This document shows positions 1-8,154 of a stretch of 64,000 nt of DNA, piece by piece. This DNA comes from Muribaculaceae bacterium (GTDB lineage Bacteria > Bacteroidota > Bacteroidia > Bacteroidales > Muribaculaceae). How positions within the stretch are numbered: the stretch's first letter is position 1; every line of letters starts with the position of its first letter. The DNA is taken from assembly GCA_017557625.1 (NCBI GenBank), contig JAFYYG010000047.1, positions 1 to 64,000 of the forward strand, read 5' to 3'. Below the pieces are notes generated by a model. The model worked only from the letters and a program-made list of their open reading frames with translations, did no database searches and was not told where the DNA came from. A program made the translations under genes and the position numbers.

Positions 1-2
1 AC

Positions 3-34
3 AGTCCTCATCATGCCAAGCATCGATGAGGACT
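3..34. repeat. REP-like hairpin beside the RAYT gene
   Basis: AGTCCTCATC at 3-12 and GATGAGGACT at 25-34 are exact reverse complements. Inside them ATGC (13-16) pairs with GCAT (20-23) around a CAA loop, leaving one unpaired C at 24, so a 14-bp stem is possible. It lies just past the 3' end of the RAYT gene, where REP substrates of these enzymes are often found. It could instead be a terminator for that gene; the bases beyond it are outside the window. Confidence 0.5.
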
Positions 35-69
35 ATTGTTTCTATCCGCATTGTTAATTGTCTAAATAT

Positions 70-98
70 TACGAGACTCAGTCTCGCTCAGTCTCGTA
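70..98. repeat. REP-like palindrome overlapping the RAYT stop codon
   Basis: TACGAGAC (70-77) is matched by GTCTCG at 81-86 and again by GTCTCGTA at 91-98, giving two alternative hairpins. The stop codon (78-80, minus strand) and the last codons of the transposase are built from this repeat. The same palindrome recurs upstream of the gene at 1115-1133, and a variant is found at 45699-45716. Confidence 0.6.
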
Positions 99-1082
99 CA
101 ACACTATATCCTCCGCAATCCTGTTCAGTGCCATACATTGCTCACGAGTGATAGCACGACGTTGATTGTGATGCTCCCAGGGTGCCACCAGCAGCAACCG
201 TCCTTCAGCGCAAGCATCAAACTGGCGCCCACTCGGTTTCTGCTTTGGCGCAAAGCCATTCTCTAAAAGAATAATTAGAGGAAAGCCAGCATCAAACACC
301 CGTCTCATCACCACCTTCTCACCACGACTGATGCAAGGAGACACAAGCACTGCACCATCCTTTGCCTTTGACAGAAACTGATCGCAAGTTTCTTCTATCT
401 CCTTGTCTGTCATACTTCGAGAACACTTAACAGCAACCTTAAATGGGTAATCAAGCAAAAAATGATTTCCCATAACAGAAACTTGATTAGCGCCAACAGT
501 GATTCCATGACGAACATTAAACAACTCCTTGTGGTGACGTTTCACCCATGAGCGGCGCGGATTGTCGCGCAGGTAGTTCACCCAAGTTTCCAGCTGGCCT
601 TTTCCATAGAGAATGCGGTCGTTATGGCCTTGCTCCCAAAGGGCTATTTTCTGAGACTCCGCCTCAGAGCACTCCAACTGTGACCGAAACGATGCTGTGC
701 ACTTAGCCTTGAAACGAGCAATCACATGACCTAAATGACGTGAGAGCTGTTCGGAAACAAATATAATGCCATGCACATGCTCAGGCATCAACTGAAACCC
801 CAGAGTCTTCACTTCAGGATTTTCTATCATTATGTTAGACCTGTTTTCTATAACCTTCATTCCCAGTTCACTGGGCTCCACCCATGGGTAAGGATGCTCC
901 GCATCTGCATCGCGCAAAGTGCCAAACAATGGCTTTCTACCATTCACACACAGCGTTATTAAATAAACGCAACGAGCATTATAATCATGGTCTTCTTTAC
1001 GACGCTTCATTGACGGCACAACCTCCAATTCATTATGTCTAGCCACCCAGCTTTTGCGTTTCTTTATCGTTTCTTCCTCCAT
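78..1082 (-). CDS. RAYT-type Y1 transposase with extra C-terminal Rossmann-like domain
   Basis: Predicted HUH/Y1 single-strand DNA transposase of the REP-associated (RAYT) group. The first ~190 of 334 residues carry the paired-histidine motif HVH (102-104) and a candidate nucleophile Y170 in the context WVNYLRDNPRRS, the usual 'Y..xNPxR' arrangement. Ordinary RAYTs are about 150-220 aa. Here residues ~200-334 add a second domain with patterns such as SPCISRGE, ENGF, PSGR and CAEGRLLLVAPW, which remind me of the DprA/SLOG Rossmann family; that is a pattern call, not a search result. ACGAGAC/GTCTCGT palindromes bracket the gene, as expected for a RAYT with its REP substrates. A truncated relative of its N-terminus lies at 9496-9786. 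Confidence 0.75.
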   Translation of the reverse strand: MEEETIKKRKSWVARHNELEVVPSMKRRKEDHDYNARCVYLITLCVNGRKPLFGTLRDADAEHPYPWVEPSELGMKVIENRSNIMIENPEVKTLGFQLMPEHVHGIIFVSEQLSRHLGHVIARFKAKCTASFRSQLECSEAESQKIALWEQGHNDRILYGKGQLETWVNYLRDNPRRSWVKRHHKELFNVRHGITVGANQVSVMGNHFLLDYPFKVAVKCSRSMTDKEIEETCDQFLSKAKDGAVLVSPCISRGEKVVMRRVFDAGFPLIILLENGFAPKQKPSGRQFDACAEGRLLLVAPWEHHNQRRAITREQCMALNRIAEDIVLYETERD

Positions 1083-1114
1083 ATTATAGCTATTATCTAT
1101 TTTCGTCTGTGTAC

Positions 1115-1133
1115 TACGAGACGCAGTCTCGTA
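1115..1133. repeat. REP-like palindrome upstream of the RAYT gene
   Basis: TACGAGAC (1115-1122), a GCA loop, then GTCTCGTA (1126-1133): a perfect 8-bp stem. It sits 33 nt before the transposase start codon and repeats the palindrome at the gene's 3' end, so the gene is bracketed by matching elements. Confidence 0.6.
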
Positions 1134-1140
1134 AAAATCC

Positions 1141-3222
1141 TCATTTCTTCTTCCTGCGAGGTTTCTTTTGTTGTCTTTTTAACTGCTGAGCAATTTCTTG
1201 GTGCTCGTCGGCTAGGTCGTCAAGTCCTATTTTCTCGTAAATATCAGCCAGTTTCAAGTGTGGCTCAACGGCGGTGCGTGAGGCTTTTGTGACGCGTTTG
1301 AGGGCTTTTATTGCAGCTGGCAGGTCTTTCTGTTTTTCATATATTGCCGCCACTGCAATGAGTGCGTCATAGCAGTTTTTGTTCTTGGCGAGAATCTTCT
1401 CGAGTTGGCCTAAAGCCTGGTCGGTCTCCCCTATCGCGTCAAGCAGCCGAGCCTTGCCGAGCAAAGCCGGCACATAGCCGTCGCTAAGTTTCAAAGCTTT
1501 GTTATAGTTGGCGATAGCCGACTTGATGGCAATCTCGTCAAGGTGCTGTTTAGCGTTGCCATAAGGGACCTCATCCTCCTGCGCCAACGTGCCGAGTCCC
1601 ATCGACTGGTCGCCCATAGCAGTGAATTCCCCCGCCAGCTCAAGCAGTTGCTTGTTCTGCGCGTCGATAACGTCTTCCAAATTCTTGATTTTCCTTTTTA
1701 ATTTATTGAATTTATTAAACTTATACTTAATGAACCGTTTTGCCAACGGGTCGCTAATCACGTTATGAATCTCCATCGCCTGGGCGAAGCAGTCAACAGC
1801 GCGGGCGAAGTCATCGTTGTCGAAGGCGATAGATGCCATCGTGTACAGTCCGTTAGCCTTCTCAACAAGGATAGCATCGTTGATGGCCGTCTGGTTGTTG
1901 AACTGGCGGCTGAAGTCAACGATAGCGGTATTGACAATGATATCACGCTGCGACAGGGGTTTGAGCAGCGTGATGCCCTCAAGCGAGGTGCAGCGTGAAA
2001 GCGCCACGTAAGTCTGGCCGCTTGAAAAAGCGCCACCTGCGAAGTCAATCACGATATTGTTGAACGTGAGACCCTGGCTCTTATGTACGGTGAGTGCCCA
2101 TGCCGGTTTGATAGGATACTGCCTGAACGTGCCCACCACGTTCTCAATCACTTTCTTTTCTTTCTCGTCGTAGGAATACTGCACATTTTCCCATACTTCC
2201 TGGTCCAGAACATACCCATCGCCGTTCTCGAGTTCCACCTCGATGCCAGTCTCATCCACCCTCGAAACTATTCCCAGCGTGCCATTGACCCAGCGGTTTT
2301 CCTTGTCGTTGCGGATGAAGATGACCTGAGCTCCTTTTTTAATTACAAGCTCTTTGTTGGTGGGCAGGTCGTTGTCGGGGAAAACATCGGTGACCTCACC
2401 CACGAACACATATTCGGGCGTGTCAAGAGCCTCCATGTGGGCATCGTTGATAGAATCTACCGTGTCGCGGCGAGTGGCTAGGGTCATCACGAGGCCATTG
2501 TCGGGTTCCTTATAGTCAAGATTGCAACGACTGTTGAGCAGTTGCAGGTCGCTGTTGCTGGCATGGCTCACGCGCACGCGGTCGAGCATCGCGATGAAAT
2601 TGCTGTCAGTTTGACGGTAAATCTTGCGCAGCTCAATGGGAATAAGTCCCAAACTGTTGAATACCCTCGCGTTGAAGAAGAAAAACTGATTGTAGTATCG
2701 CCTTAGAATATCGCGCATGTCGCGGGTAATCACCGGCTCAAGCTGGAAGATGTCACCAACAAAGAGCAGCTGCTTGCCACCAAACGGCTCACGCATATTG
2801 CTTGAATAGATGCGAAGCACTTTATCGATAAAGTCAATAATGTCGCAGCGAACCATCGAAATCTCGTCAATGATGATAAGCTGCAGTTTTTTTATCAGTT
2901 TCACTTTCTGCGCCGAGTAGCGCAAAGTCTTGCGGATGCGGCGAGGTGAGAAATCAGGGTCATCAGGAAGCAATGGTTTGAACGGAATCTTAAAAAACGA
3001 GTGCAACGTCTGACCGCCCACATTCACAGCAGCAATGCCTGTAGGTGCCAGCACCACGTGTTCCTTGCTTGTATTAGCACAAATATACTTGAGAAATGTA
3101 CTTTTTCCAGTGCCAGCCTTTCCTGTAAGGAAGACCGAGCGCCGAGTATTGCGTATCAGATTCCAAGCATTTTGGAACTCCACGTTGTCGAGGTCTATAT
3201 TTTCAAGATTTACGGTACTCAT
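1141..3222 (-). CDS. PIF1/RecD2-like superfamily 1 helicase with C-terminal TPR domain
   Basis: Cytoplasmic ATP-dependent DNA helicase of the PIF1-like group. Visible motifs: Walker A GKAGTGKS at 34-41, Walker B LIIIDEISMV with DE at 119-120, motif III LLFVGDIFQLEPV around 152-164, and the UvrD/RecD C-terminal motif WALTVHKSQG near residue 385. A basic coiled-coil-like linker follows at roughly 500-540. Residues ~560-680 form tetratricopeptide-like helices (ALLGKARLLDAIGETDQALGQ and similar), ending in a Lys/Arg-rich tail. PIF1-like helicases usually stop after the C-terminal RecA fold, so the TPR half is an added protein-interaction module. A CAAAGATA box at 3245-3252 is a plausible minus-strand -7 promoter element. 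Confidence 0.85.
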   Translation of the reverse strand: MSTVNLENIDLDNVEFQNAWNLIRNTRRSVFLTGKAGTGKSTFLKYICANTSKEHVVLAPTGIAAVNVGGQTLHSFFKIPFKPLLPDDPDFSPRRIRKTLRYSAQKVKLIKKLQLIIIDEISMVRCDIIDFIDKVLRIYSSNMREPFGGKQLLFVGDIFQLEPVITRDMRDILRRYYNQFFFFNARVFNSLGLIPIELRKIYRQTDSNFIAMLDRVRVSHASNSDLQLLNSRCNLDYKEPDNGLVMTLATRRDTVDSINDAHMEALDTPEYVFVGEVTDVFPDNDLPTNKELVIKKGAQVIFIRNDKENRWVNGTLGIVSRVDETGIEVELENGDGYVLDQEVWENVQYSYDEKEKKVIENVVGTFRQYPIKPAWALTVHKSQGLTFNNIVIDFAGGAFSSGQTYVALSRCTSLEGITLLKPLSQRDIIVNTAIVDFSRQFNNQTAINDAILVEKANGLYTMASIAFDNDDFARAVDCFAQAMEIHNVISDPLAKRFIKYKFNKFNKLKRKIKNLEDVIDAQNKQLLELAGEFTAMGDQSMGLGTLAQEDEVPYGNAKQHLDEIAIKSAIANYNKALKLSDGYVPALLGKARLLDAIGETDQALGQLEKILAKNKNCYDALIAVAAIYEKQKDLPAAIKALKRVTKASRTAVEPHLKLADIYEKIGLDDLADEHQEIAQQLKRQQKKPRRKKK

Positions 3223-3272
3223 AAGGGGGACATAAAAAAGTTTTCAAAGATAGTGAAAAAGGTTCAAAACGG

Positions 3273-3309
3273 CACTAAAAAAGGAGGCATTTTATTAACA
3301 ATGCCTCCT
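3273..3309 (-). terminator. Rho-independent terminator of the OmpP1/FadL gene
   Basis: AGGAGGCATT (3282-3291) and AATGCCTCCT (3300-3309) form a 10-bp stem with an 8-nt loop. Read on the minus strand it is followed by a run of six T. It lies 36 nt past the stop codon of the gene ending at 3346. Confidence 0.8.
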
Positions 3310-3345
3310 AATTTCACTATTAATTTACGCTCAATGGCGCGATAA

Positions 3346-4929
3346 TCAGAATCTGAAACCTAAAGTCAACGAAACCTTATTGTTGTTGTCCTTAACTTCC
3401 TCACCAACCTCACCAGGATAGGCATGATACTGACTTGTGCGATTGTGGTGTACGTAGGCAGCGTCAAGATAGAACTTCTTGTAGCGATATCCTAGACCAC
3501 AGGTAATATACTGATTGCTCTTGTCATACTGATACATGTAGTTGCTCGAAACCACGTCAACATTTTCATTTGCCACACCTTTCACCTCATCCTTGACAGG
3601 TGATGTCTGGTAAGCATAGCCAGCGCGAAGGCTCACATTTGGTGTCACGCGATACTCGGCACCTACACGCAGCGTGTGAGTAGCCTGGAGTTGGTCTTTA
3701 ATCTTGTACTCAGTGTCGGCATAGTTGTATCCGCCCTCATCGCCACAGCGAATAGTGTTGGCTCCCACATACTCATAATCTAAGCTGATTAGGCCCTTGC
3801 TTGTTGGCACTACCGCGAGGCTGCCCATAAACTTCCATGGGGTCTTTATAGTATAGCGGTATTCGTCGTAATATCCCTCCACGCCAGTCTCATAGTAACC
3901 AGAGTACATGTCGGGGTCTAAATCGGCTTTCAGGTCAAAACCACTCTGTACCTTATAGAGGTCCTTCATGTCATAGTAGGTGGGAGTATGGAAAGCGGCA
4001 CCAATGCGAAGTTGGTTGATAGGCTTTACGATCACACCAAACTTGAAATTGTAACCGGTACCGCGGGTTTCCTGGAATGACTGGAAGTCAAAACCAGCAT
4101 AACCCCTAGTAGTGCTGCCATTATCATAACGATAGTCATAAATCTCGGCGTTGTCAAGGTCTTCACCATAATATTGGTAACTGTCAAAATGCAGGTCGGT
4201 GATACCAAAGTTCAATCCCCAGAACACTGTGTTCTTGAAGTTACCACCCAAGGTGATGTTATACTCGTCGGTATGTCCTTTCTCGTCAACGTAGAAATTG
4301 GCAGTGCCTGAAGTATAATAATCAGTAAGATTAGCGAGGCCTTTAAACGAGCCATCCACATTGTTGTTAAGCAGATAAGACTGATAAGCGAGAATACCCA
4401 ACCACGGAGCGTTACATTCATAGAAGATATTACCATCATACTGATCAGCTGAAAGGTCCTGGCCTATCCAGTTGCCAGCATTGAGGTTATCGGCAATCTT
4501 GTTAGTGATAGAGTGACCTGTGTTATATCCACCCTGATAACGACGCTGATAAGAGTTGATGCGGTTGAACGAGAATCCCCAATTGAAATACTTGAAAAAA
4601 TCGTTGTCAATCTTCATCGAACCAACATAGCCCACATTGTTGAACCAGAACTTAGTGTCGCTCAACTTCTCACTGGCAGTCTTTGTAGAAAGGAAATTGA
4701 GGTTCATAGTTGCCGAAATGTCGCTACTGCGGTAAACGCCAATACCACCAGGATTCTGCGAAATAGCCGACACGTCGCCACCAAGAGCACCGAAAGCTCC
4801 TGCCATTGACATATAACGGGAAGTTCCGCTCAACTCTGTCTCCGACATCTTCAAAACGTCAAAAGTAGCTTGAGCATTTGCCATGAGCGCTGCGCCACCA
4901 AGCAATAATGCTATATATATTTTCTTCAT
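3346..4929 (-). CDS. OmpP1/FadL-family outer-membrane protein
   Basis: Predicted outer-membrane beta-barrel of the OmpP1/FadL/TodX hydrophobic-compound transport family, 527 aa. It has a Sec signal peptide (MKKIYIALLLGGAALMANAQ), then the N-terminal signature of the Bacteroidales branch (ARYxSMAGAFGALGGD-type, here MSMAGAFGALGGDVSAISQN, with the NPGG motif following). The rest is Tyr/Asn/Gly-rich with alternating beta strands, and it ends in an aromatic residue (LTLGFRF), the usual C-terminal signal for BAM-dependent insertion. Substrate is not predictable. A Trp/Gly-rich secreted protein gene lies upstream on the same strand, 56 nt away, so the two may be co-transcribed. Confidence 0.85.
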   Translation of the reverse strand: MKKIYIALLLGGAALMANAQATFDVLKMSETELSGTSRYMSMAGAFGALGGDVSAISQNPGGIGVYRSSDISATMNLNFLSTKTASEKLSDTKFWFNNVGYVGSMKIDNDFFKYFNWGFSFNRINSYQRRYQGGYNTGHSITNKIADNLNAGNWIGQDLSADQYDGNIFYECNAPWLGILAYQSYLLNNNVDGSFKGLANLTDYYTSGTANFYVDEKGHTDEYNITLGGNFKNTVFWGLNFGITDLHFDSYQYYGEDLDNAEIYDYRYDNGSTTRGYAGFDFQSFQETRGTGYNFKFGVIVKPINQLRIGAAFHTPTYYDMKDLYKVQSGFDLKADLDPDMYSGYYETGVEGYYDEYRYTIKTPWKFMGSLAVVPTSKGLISLDYEYVGANTIRCGDEGGYNYADTEYKIKDQLQATHTLRVGAEYRVTPNVSLRAGYAYQTSPVKDEVKGVANENVDVVSSNYMYQYDKSNQYITCGLGYRYKKFYLDAAYVHHNRTSQYHAYPGEVGEEVKDNNNKVSLTLGFRF

Positions 4930-4985
4930 TTTTTAAATCAATTTCGTGTTCGTGTTATAATTATTATGCTCTCTAACAGCTGATA

Positions 4986-6194
4986 TTATCGACGACCGCC
5001 GTGTCCGCCGCCACCGCCGTGGCTGCCACCGCCGCCACCGTGACTTCCGCCACCGCCACCGCCGTGACTTCCACCCGAGTAACCGCCGCTGCTGCGACCG
5101 CCACCACCCGAGTATCCACCACTACTACGGCTGCCTCCTGAGTAGCCGCCACTGCTTCTTGACGAGCCACCACTTGATGGAGTGTAGCTGCGACCACTGC
5201 TGCCCGATGGGGTGTAGCTGCGTCCGCCACCGTGTCCGCCAGTAGATGGAGTGTAACTGCGTCCGCTTGTAGAGCCACCGCTATAACCTCCTGATGAGCG
5301 TCCTCCGCCTGCTGTACCACCGTTATAAGAGCGATTTCCTGGCTGCATAGTGCTGCCATGTCCATTGGCATATCCACCGTTTGGTCGAGTACTGTTAATG
5401 TTGCCGTGGTTCATTCCCGAGCGACCGTTAGATATTCCACCGTTGCGTCCAGGAGCGCCGGCATAACCACTGTTGCCACGGTTGCCATGATAGTTCATAC
5501 CAGGACGATGGCCGTTATAGCCGCTATTGTAGTGATGACCGTTATGTCCATACCAGTGCGAGTCATAACTCCAATAGGGTCTGCCCCAATGGTTACCGCC
5601 CCAGTAGCCACCCCAGTAGCCACCCCATGGGCGTCCCCAATAAGACCATGGATGATAACGATAACCGCCATACCAACCCCAGTCATACCAGCTGCTGTAG
5701 TACCATGGACTGTGCCAGCCCCATGACCAACTGTACCAAGGGTCATAATAGCGATATCCCCAACCCCAGTATGGTCCCCAACTCCAGTCGGAGCCGATAA
5801 CCAAATTCACTGATGGAGTATTGTCAAAGTAATACTCGATAAGGTCGGGATCGTTGCTTCTGATCACGATATCTGGGTTATGGAAACGCTCAATGCGACG
5901 GGTGTTGGCAAACTCCTCGTCATCAAGATAAACAGTATCGTTCTCGTCATAATACTCAATGCGACGGTTATACTCGTCAACATCGCGACCATTGATCACA
6001 CCATTAAGAGGAGTCACTTGGGTTGAAAGCTCCCCATAATAGCCCGAAGACGGCGGCATCTGCTTGGTGACAACTTTGACTGTCTTAGTCTCCTTGCTGT
6101 CATCATAGTAGATATCGTCCTCATAATCCTGTGCCATAGCGCAGCCGCAGCCCACCAGCAAGGCACCCATTAGAGACAATAATTTGTAATTCAT
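4986..6194 (-). CDS. Secreted low-complexity Trp/Tyr/Gly/Ser/His-rich protein
   Basis: Function unknown, 402 aa. A Sec signal peptide ends near MAQ (residue 22). Residues ~25-130 are an ordinary acidic region with Tyr-rich stretches. Residues ~133-215 are dominated by Trp, Tyr and Gly (repeats such as WGWGYRYY, YWGGYWGG), followed by a His/Asn/Gly segment. From ~270 to the end come degenerate tandem repeats: GRSYTPS three times, RSSGGYSGG four times, then SHGGGGG units and a GRR end. No catalytic motif is visible. The composition suggests a surface coat, adhesive or assembly protein, but that is inference. A CAAAACTA box at 6292-6299 (minus strand TAGTTTTG) is a candidate -7 element. Confidence 0.7.
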   Translation of the reverse strand: MNYKLLSLMGALLVGCGCAMAQDYEDDIYYDDSKETKTVKVVTKQMPPSSGYYGELSTQVTPLNGVINGRDVDEYNRRIEYYDENDTVYLDDEEFANTRRIERFHNPDIVIRSNDPDLIEYYFDNTPSVNLVIGSDWSWGPYWGWGYRYYDPWYSWSWGWHSPWYYSSWYDWGWYGGYRYHPWSYWGRPWGGYWGGYWGGNHWGRPYWSYDSHWYGHNGHHYNSGYNGHRPGMNYHGNRGNSGYAGAPGRNGGISNGRSGMNHGNINSTRPNGGYANGHGSTMQPGNRSYNGGTAGGGRSSGGYSGGSTSGRSYTPSTGGHGGGRSYTPSGSSGRSYTPSSGGSSRSSGGYSGGSRSSGGYSGGGGRSSGGYSGGSHGGGGGGSHGGGGGSHGGGGGHGGRR

Positions 6195-6581
6195 AATGTT
6201 TTATGTTTTAAAATATTAATATTCAACGATATTATACTTCTTGTTAGACTATAAAAAACACTAAAAGTTTAATTCTTACTTAGTTAATCTGCAAAACTAC
6301 TAAAAGTTTTTCAAATTAGAAACAAAATTAGTGCAAACCGAGAGAAATACAAAAAGAAATCGAAGTTTTTTTATTTTTATTTCCGAGGTGCAGCCTAATT
6401 TATCCAAAATTCATGCCTAAATGCAGAAAAACACTGAAAATTGGCATTTTCACAATCTACTTTCATCCGCTAAACACAGGCGCAGGCAAAATACTGCATC
6501 AAACCCTGTAAGATTAACACTCTTTAACAGGCCTTCCACTCCTTTTTTTCTTAATTTTGCATCAAACTTTTAACTGGTAAA
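6195..6581. other. Divergent A+T-rich intergenic region
   Basis: Non-coding stretch between two divergent genes. It holds the candidate minus-strand -7 box at 6292-6299 for the Trp/Gly-rich protein. TAATTTTG at 6552-6559 fits a plus-strand -7 box for the cvfB-like gene; if so, that gene has a leader of about 185 nt containing the palindromic element at 6582-6736. I see no RNA gene or open frame in the rest. Confidence 0.5.
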
Positions 6582-6736
6582 TATTCAGCGATGTCATCAT
6601 TATCAAACAAAGAGAACAAAACCAGACAAAAAACAACAAGAAATATTTTTTCGAAAAAAAAATTTTTGTTGAATTTGTTTCTTTTTGTTGAGTTTGTTTG
6701 ATAATAATGCGAATAAAAAACAAAATCACTGAATAG
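6582..6736. repeat. CAA/TTG palindromic element, copy A
   Basis: A 155-bp A+T-rich inverted repeat. The left arm starts TATTCAGCGATGTCATCAT, then TATCAAACAAA, and is rich in CAA. The right arm ends TTTGTTTGATAATAATGCG ... ATCACTGAATAG and is rich in TTG. Both arms are recognisably the same sequences as at 32310-32464 (155 bp, opposite orientation), 34655-34753 and 58395-58604. It lies in the probable 5' leader of the gene at 6753. Confidence 0.75.
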
Positions 6737-6752
6737 TTTTCAACTTCACACT

Positions 6753-7580
6753 ATGAAAATTGGAGAATACAACAAGTTGATGATAAATCGCTTTGTCGAT
6801 TTTGGGGCTTATCTTATTGATGACGAAGACAATGAGGTGCTATTGCCTAAGCGCTATCTAACTGGCGAAGAAGAACTTGACGACGAGATAGAGGTCTTCA
6901 TTTATAACGACTCCGAGAACCGCCCAGTGGCGACCACCGAGCAGCCTTTTGCCACCGTGGGGCAGTTCTGCCTTTTGCGGGTGAAAGCTGTAAACGCAAT
7001 CGGCGCTTTCCTCGACTGGGGACTGACAGCGAAAGACCTGCTGGTACCGTTCCGTGAGCAAAGAGTAAGGATGCAGGCAGGACGCAGCTACATCGTCTAT
7101 GTCTATCTCGACCCCAGCAGCCAACGCATCGTGGCGAGCGCAAAACTCGACAAGTTCTTGAGCGACACCCTACCCGACTATTACCACCGCCAGAAAGTTG
7201 ACGTGCTCATCACGCAGCAGCAAGAGATTGGATACCGGGTTATCATCAACGGTAAGCACTGGGGCATGATCTACAACAACGAACTATATCAACAAGTGAA
7301 CATTGGCGAGCACCACACGGGTTTTGTCAAACAAGTGCGCGATGACGGCAAAATTGATGTGACTCTGGCCAAAATAGAAAAGATGCGCATCGACGATGTC
7401 GCCGACGACATACTCCGCTACCTGCAAGTACACGGCGGCACGATGACCCTCAACGACAAGTCCTCGCCCGAAGACATCCTCCGCACCTTCAACTGCAGCA
7501 AAAAAGACTTCAAAAAAGCCTTAGGACTGCTATACAGGCAACACAAAGTGATGTTGGGAGAGGTTGTTTCTATCATCTAG
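6753..7580 (+). CDS. cvfB: CvfB/YitL-family S1-like RNA-binding protein
   Basis: Predicted cytoplasmic RNA-binding regulator of the CvfB family, 275 aa. The N-terminus (NKLMINRFVDFGAYLI) is the degenerate first S1-like domain. A second S1 domain runs over ~65-105 (FCLLRVKAVNAIGAFLDWG) and a third around 185-215 (GEHHTGFVKQVRDDGKIDVT). Residues ~220-275 form the winged-helix domain typical of the family (ILRYLQVHGGTMTLNDKSSP). Length and domain order match CvfB/YitL. The gene stands alone with a long A+T-rich upstream region that contains a copy of the CAA/TTG palindromic element. Confidence 0.85.
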   Translation: MKIGEYNKLMINRFVDFGAYLIDDEDNEVLLPKRYLTGEEELDDEIEVFIYNDSENRPVATTEQPFATVGQFCLLRVKAVNAIGAFLDWGLTAKDLLVPFREQRVRMQAGRSYIVYVYLDPSSQRIVASAKLDKFLSDTLPDYYHRQKVDVLITQQQEIGYRVIINGKHWGMIYNNELYQQVNIGEHHTGFVKQVRDDGKIDVTLAKIEKMRIDDVADDILRYLQVHGGTMTLNDKSSPEDILRTFNCSKKDFKKALGLLYRQHKVMLGEVVSII

Positions 7581-7646
7581 ATCTGATTGTCGAACGCTTT
7601 ACATGCTCTACGTAGTTCAGGAGCATCTCGCATAAAATGCAATTCA

Positions 7647-8108
7647 TCACCATTTGAGCGCTTGTGAGATGTTTTTCACGAGTATTTCAAGGTAAATCTT
7701 GTCGGTTTCGTCAAAGGTGTTGAGGTCTTTACTGTCGATGTCGAGAACGGCGACAACGTCTCCTTCCTTGTTGTGCATGGGTACTACTATCTCGCTGCGT
7801 GAGAGACTGCTGCAAGCTATGTGACCAGGGAATTGTTCAACGTCGGGGACTATAACAGTCTCGTTGAGCTCCCATGCAGTGCCACACACTCCTCGTCCAC
7901 GCTTGATGCGGTAGCATGCCACCGGCCCCTGAAACGGTCCGAGTTCAAGTTGTTCGCCGTTGACGGTGTAAAACCCAGTCCACCACCAACCCATGGACTC
8001 GTGCAGCGCTGCTGTAACATTTGCCATCACGCTCACAGCATTGGTCTCGCCCTCAATTATAGCCACCACCTGCGGCAGCAGTTCTTTGTATTTCTCTTGC
8101 TTTGTCAT
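7647..8108 (-). CDS. Free methionine-(R)-sulfoxide reductase, GAF domain
   Basis: Predicted fRMsr, which reduces free L-methionine-(R)-sulfoxide in the cytoplasm using thioredoxin. The 153-aa protein is one GAF domain. The three conserved cysteines of the family are present: C65 (GPVACYRI), C75 (GRGVCGTAW) and C99 (GHIACSSLS), along with the WTGFY substrate-pocket segment at 43-47 and ExxVPM near 106-111. The minus-strand -7-like box CAAAATTA lies at 8126-8133. It is transcribed divergently from the T9SS plug-type gene. Confidence 0.9.
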   Translation of the reverse strand: MTKQEKYKELLPQVVAIIEGETNAVSVMANVTAALHESMGWWWTGFYTVNGEQLELGPFQGPVACYRIKRGRGVCGTAWELNETVIVPDVEQFPGHIACSSLSRSEIVVPMHNKEGDVVAVLDIDSKDLNTFDETDKIYLEILVKNISQALKW

Positions 8109-8154
8109 ATTAATGGATTTTTCTGCAAAATTATATAATAAGTTGAATATTTCG

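Noticed and set aside
3245-3252. Complete -33/-7 promoter for the PIF1-like gene
   Set aside because: The -7 box is good, but no TTTG or TTG lies at the right distance, so I list only the -7 box within the gene entry.
4973-5726. Long open frames overlapping the Gly/Ser/His-rich gene on both strands
   Set aside because: They are by-products of the repetitive G+C-rich codons. Their translations are Val/Ala/Thr or Val/Met/Thr low-complexity, with no signal peptide and no start context.
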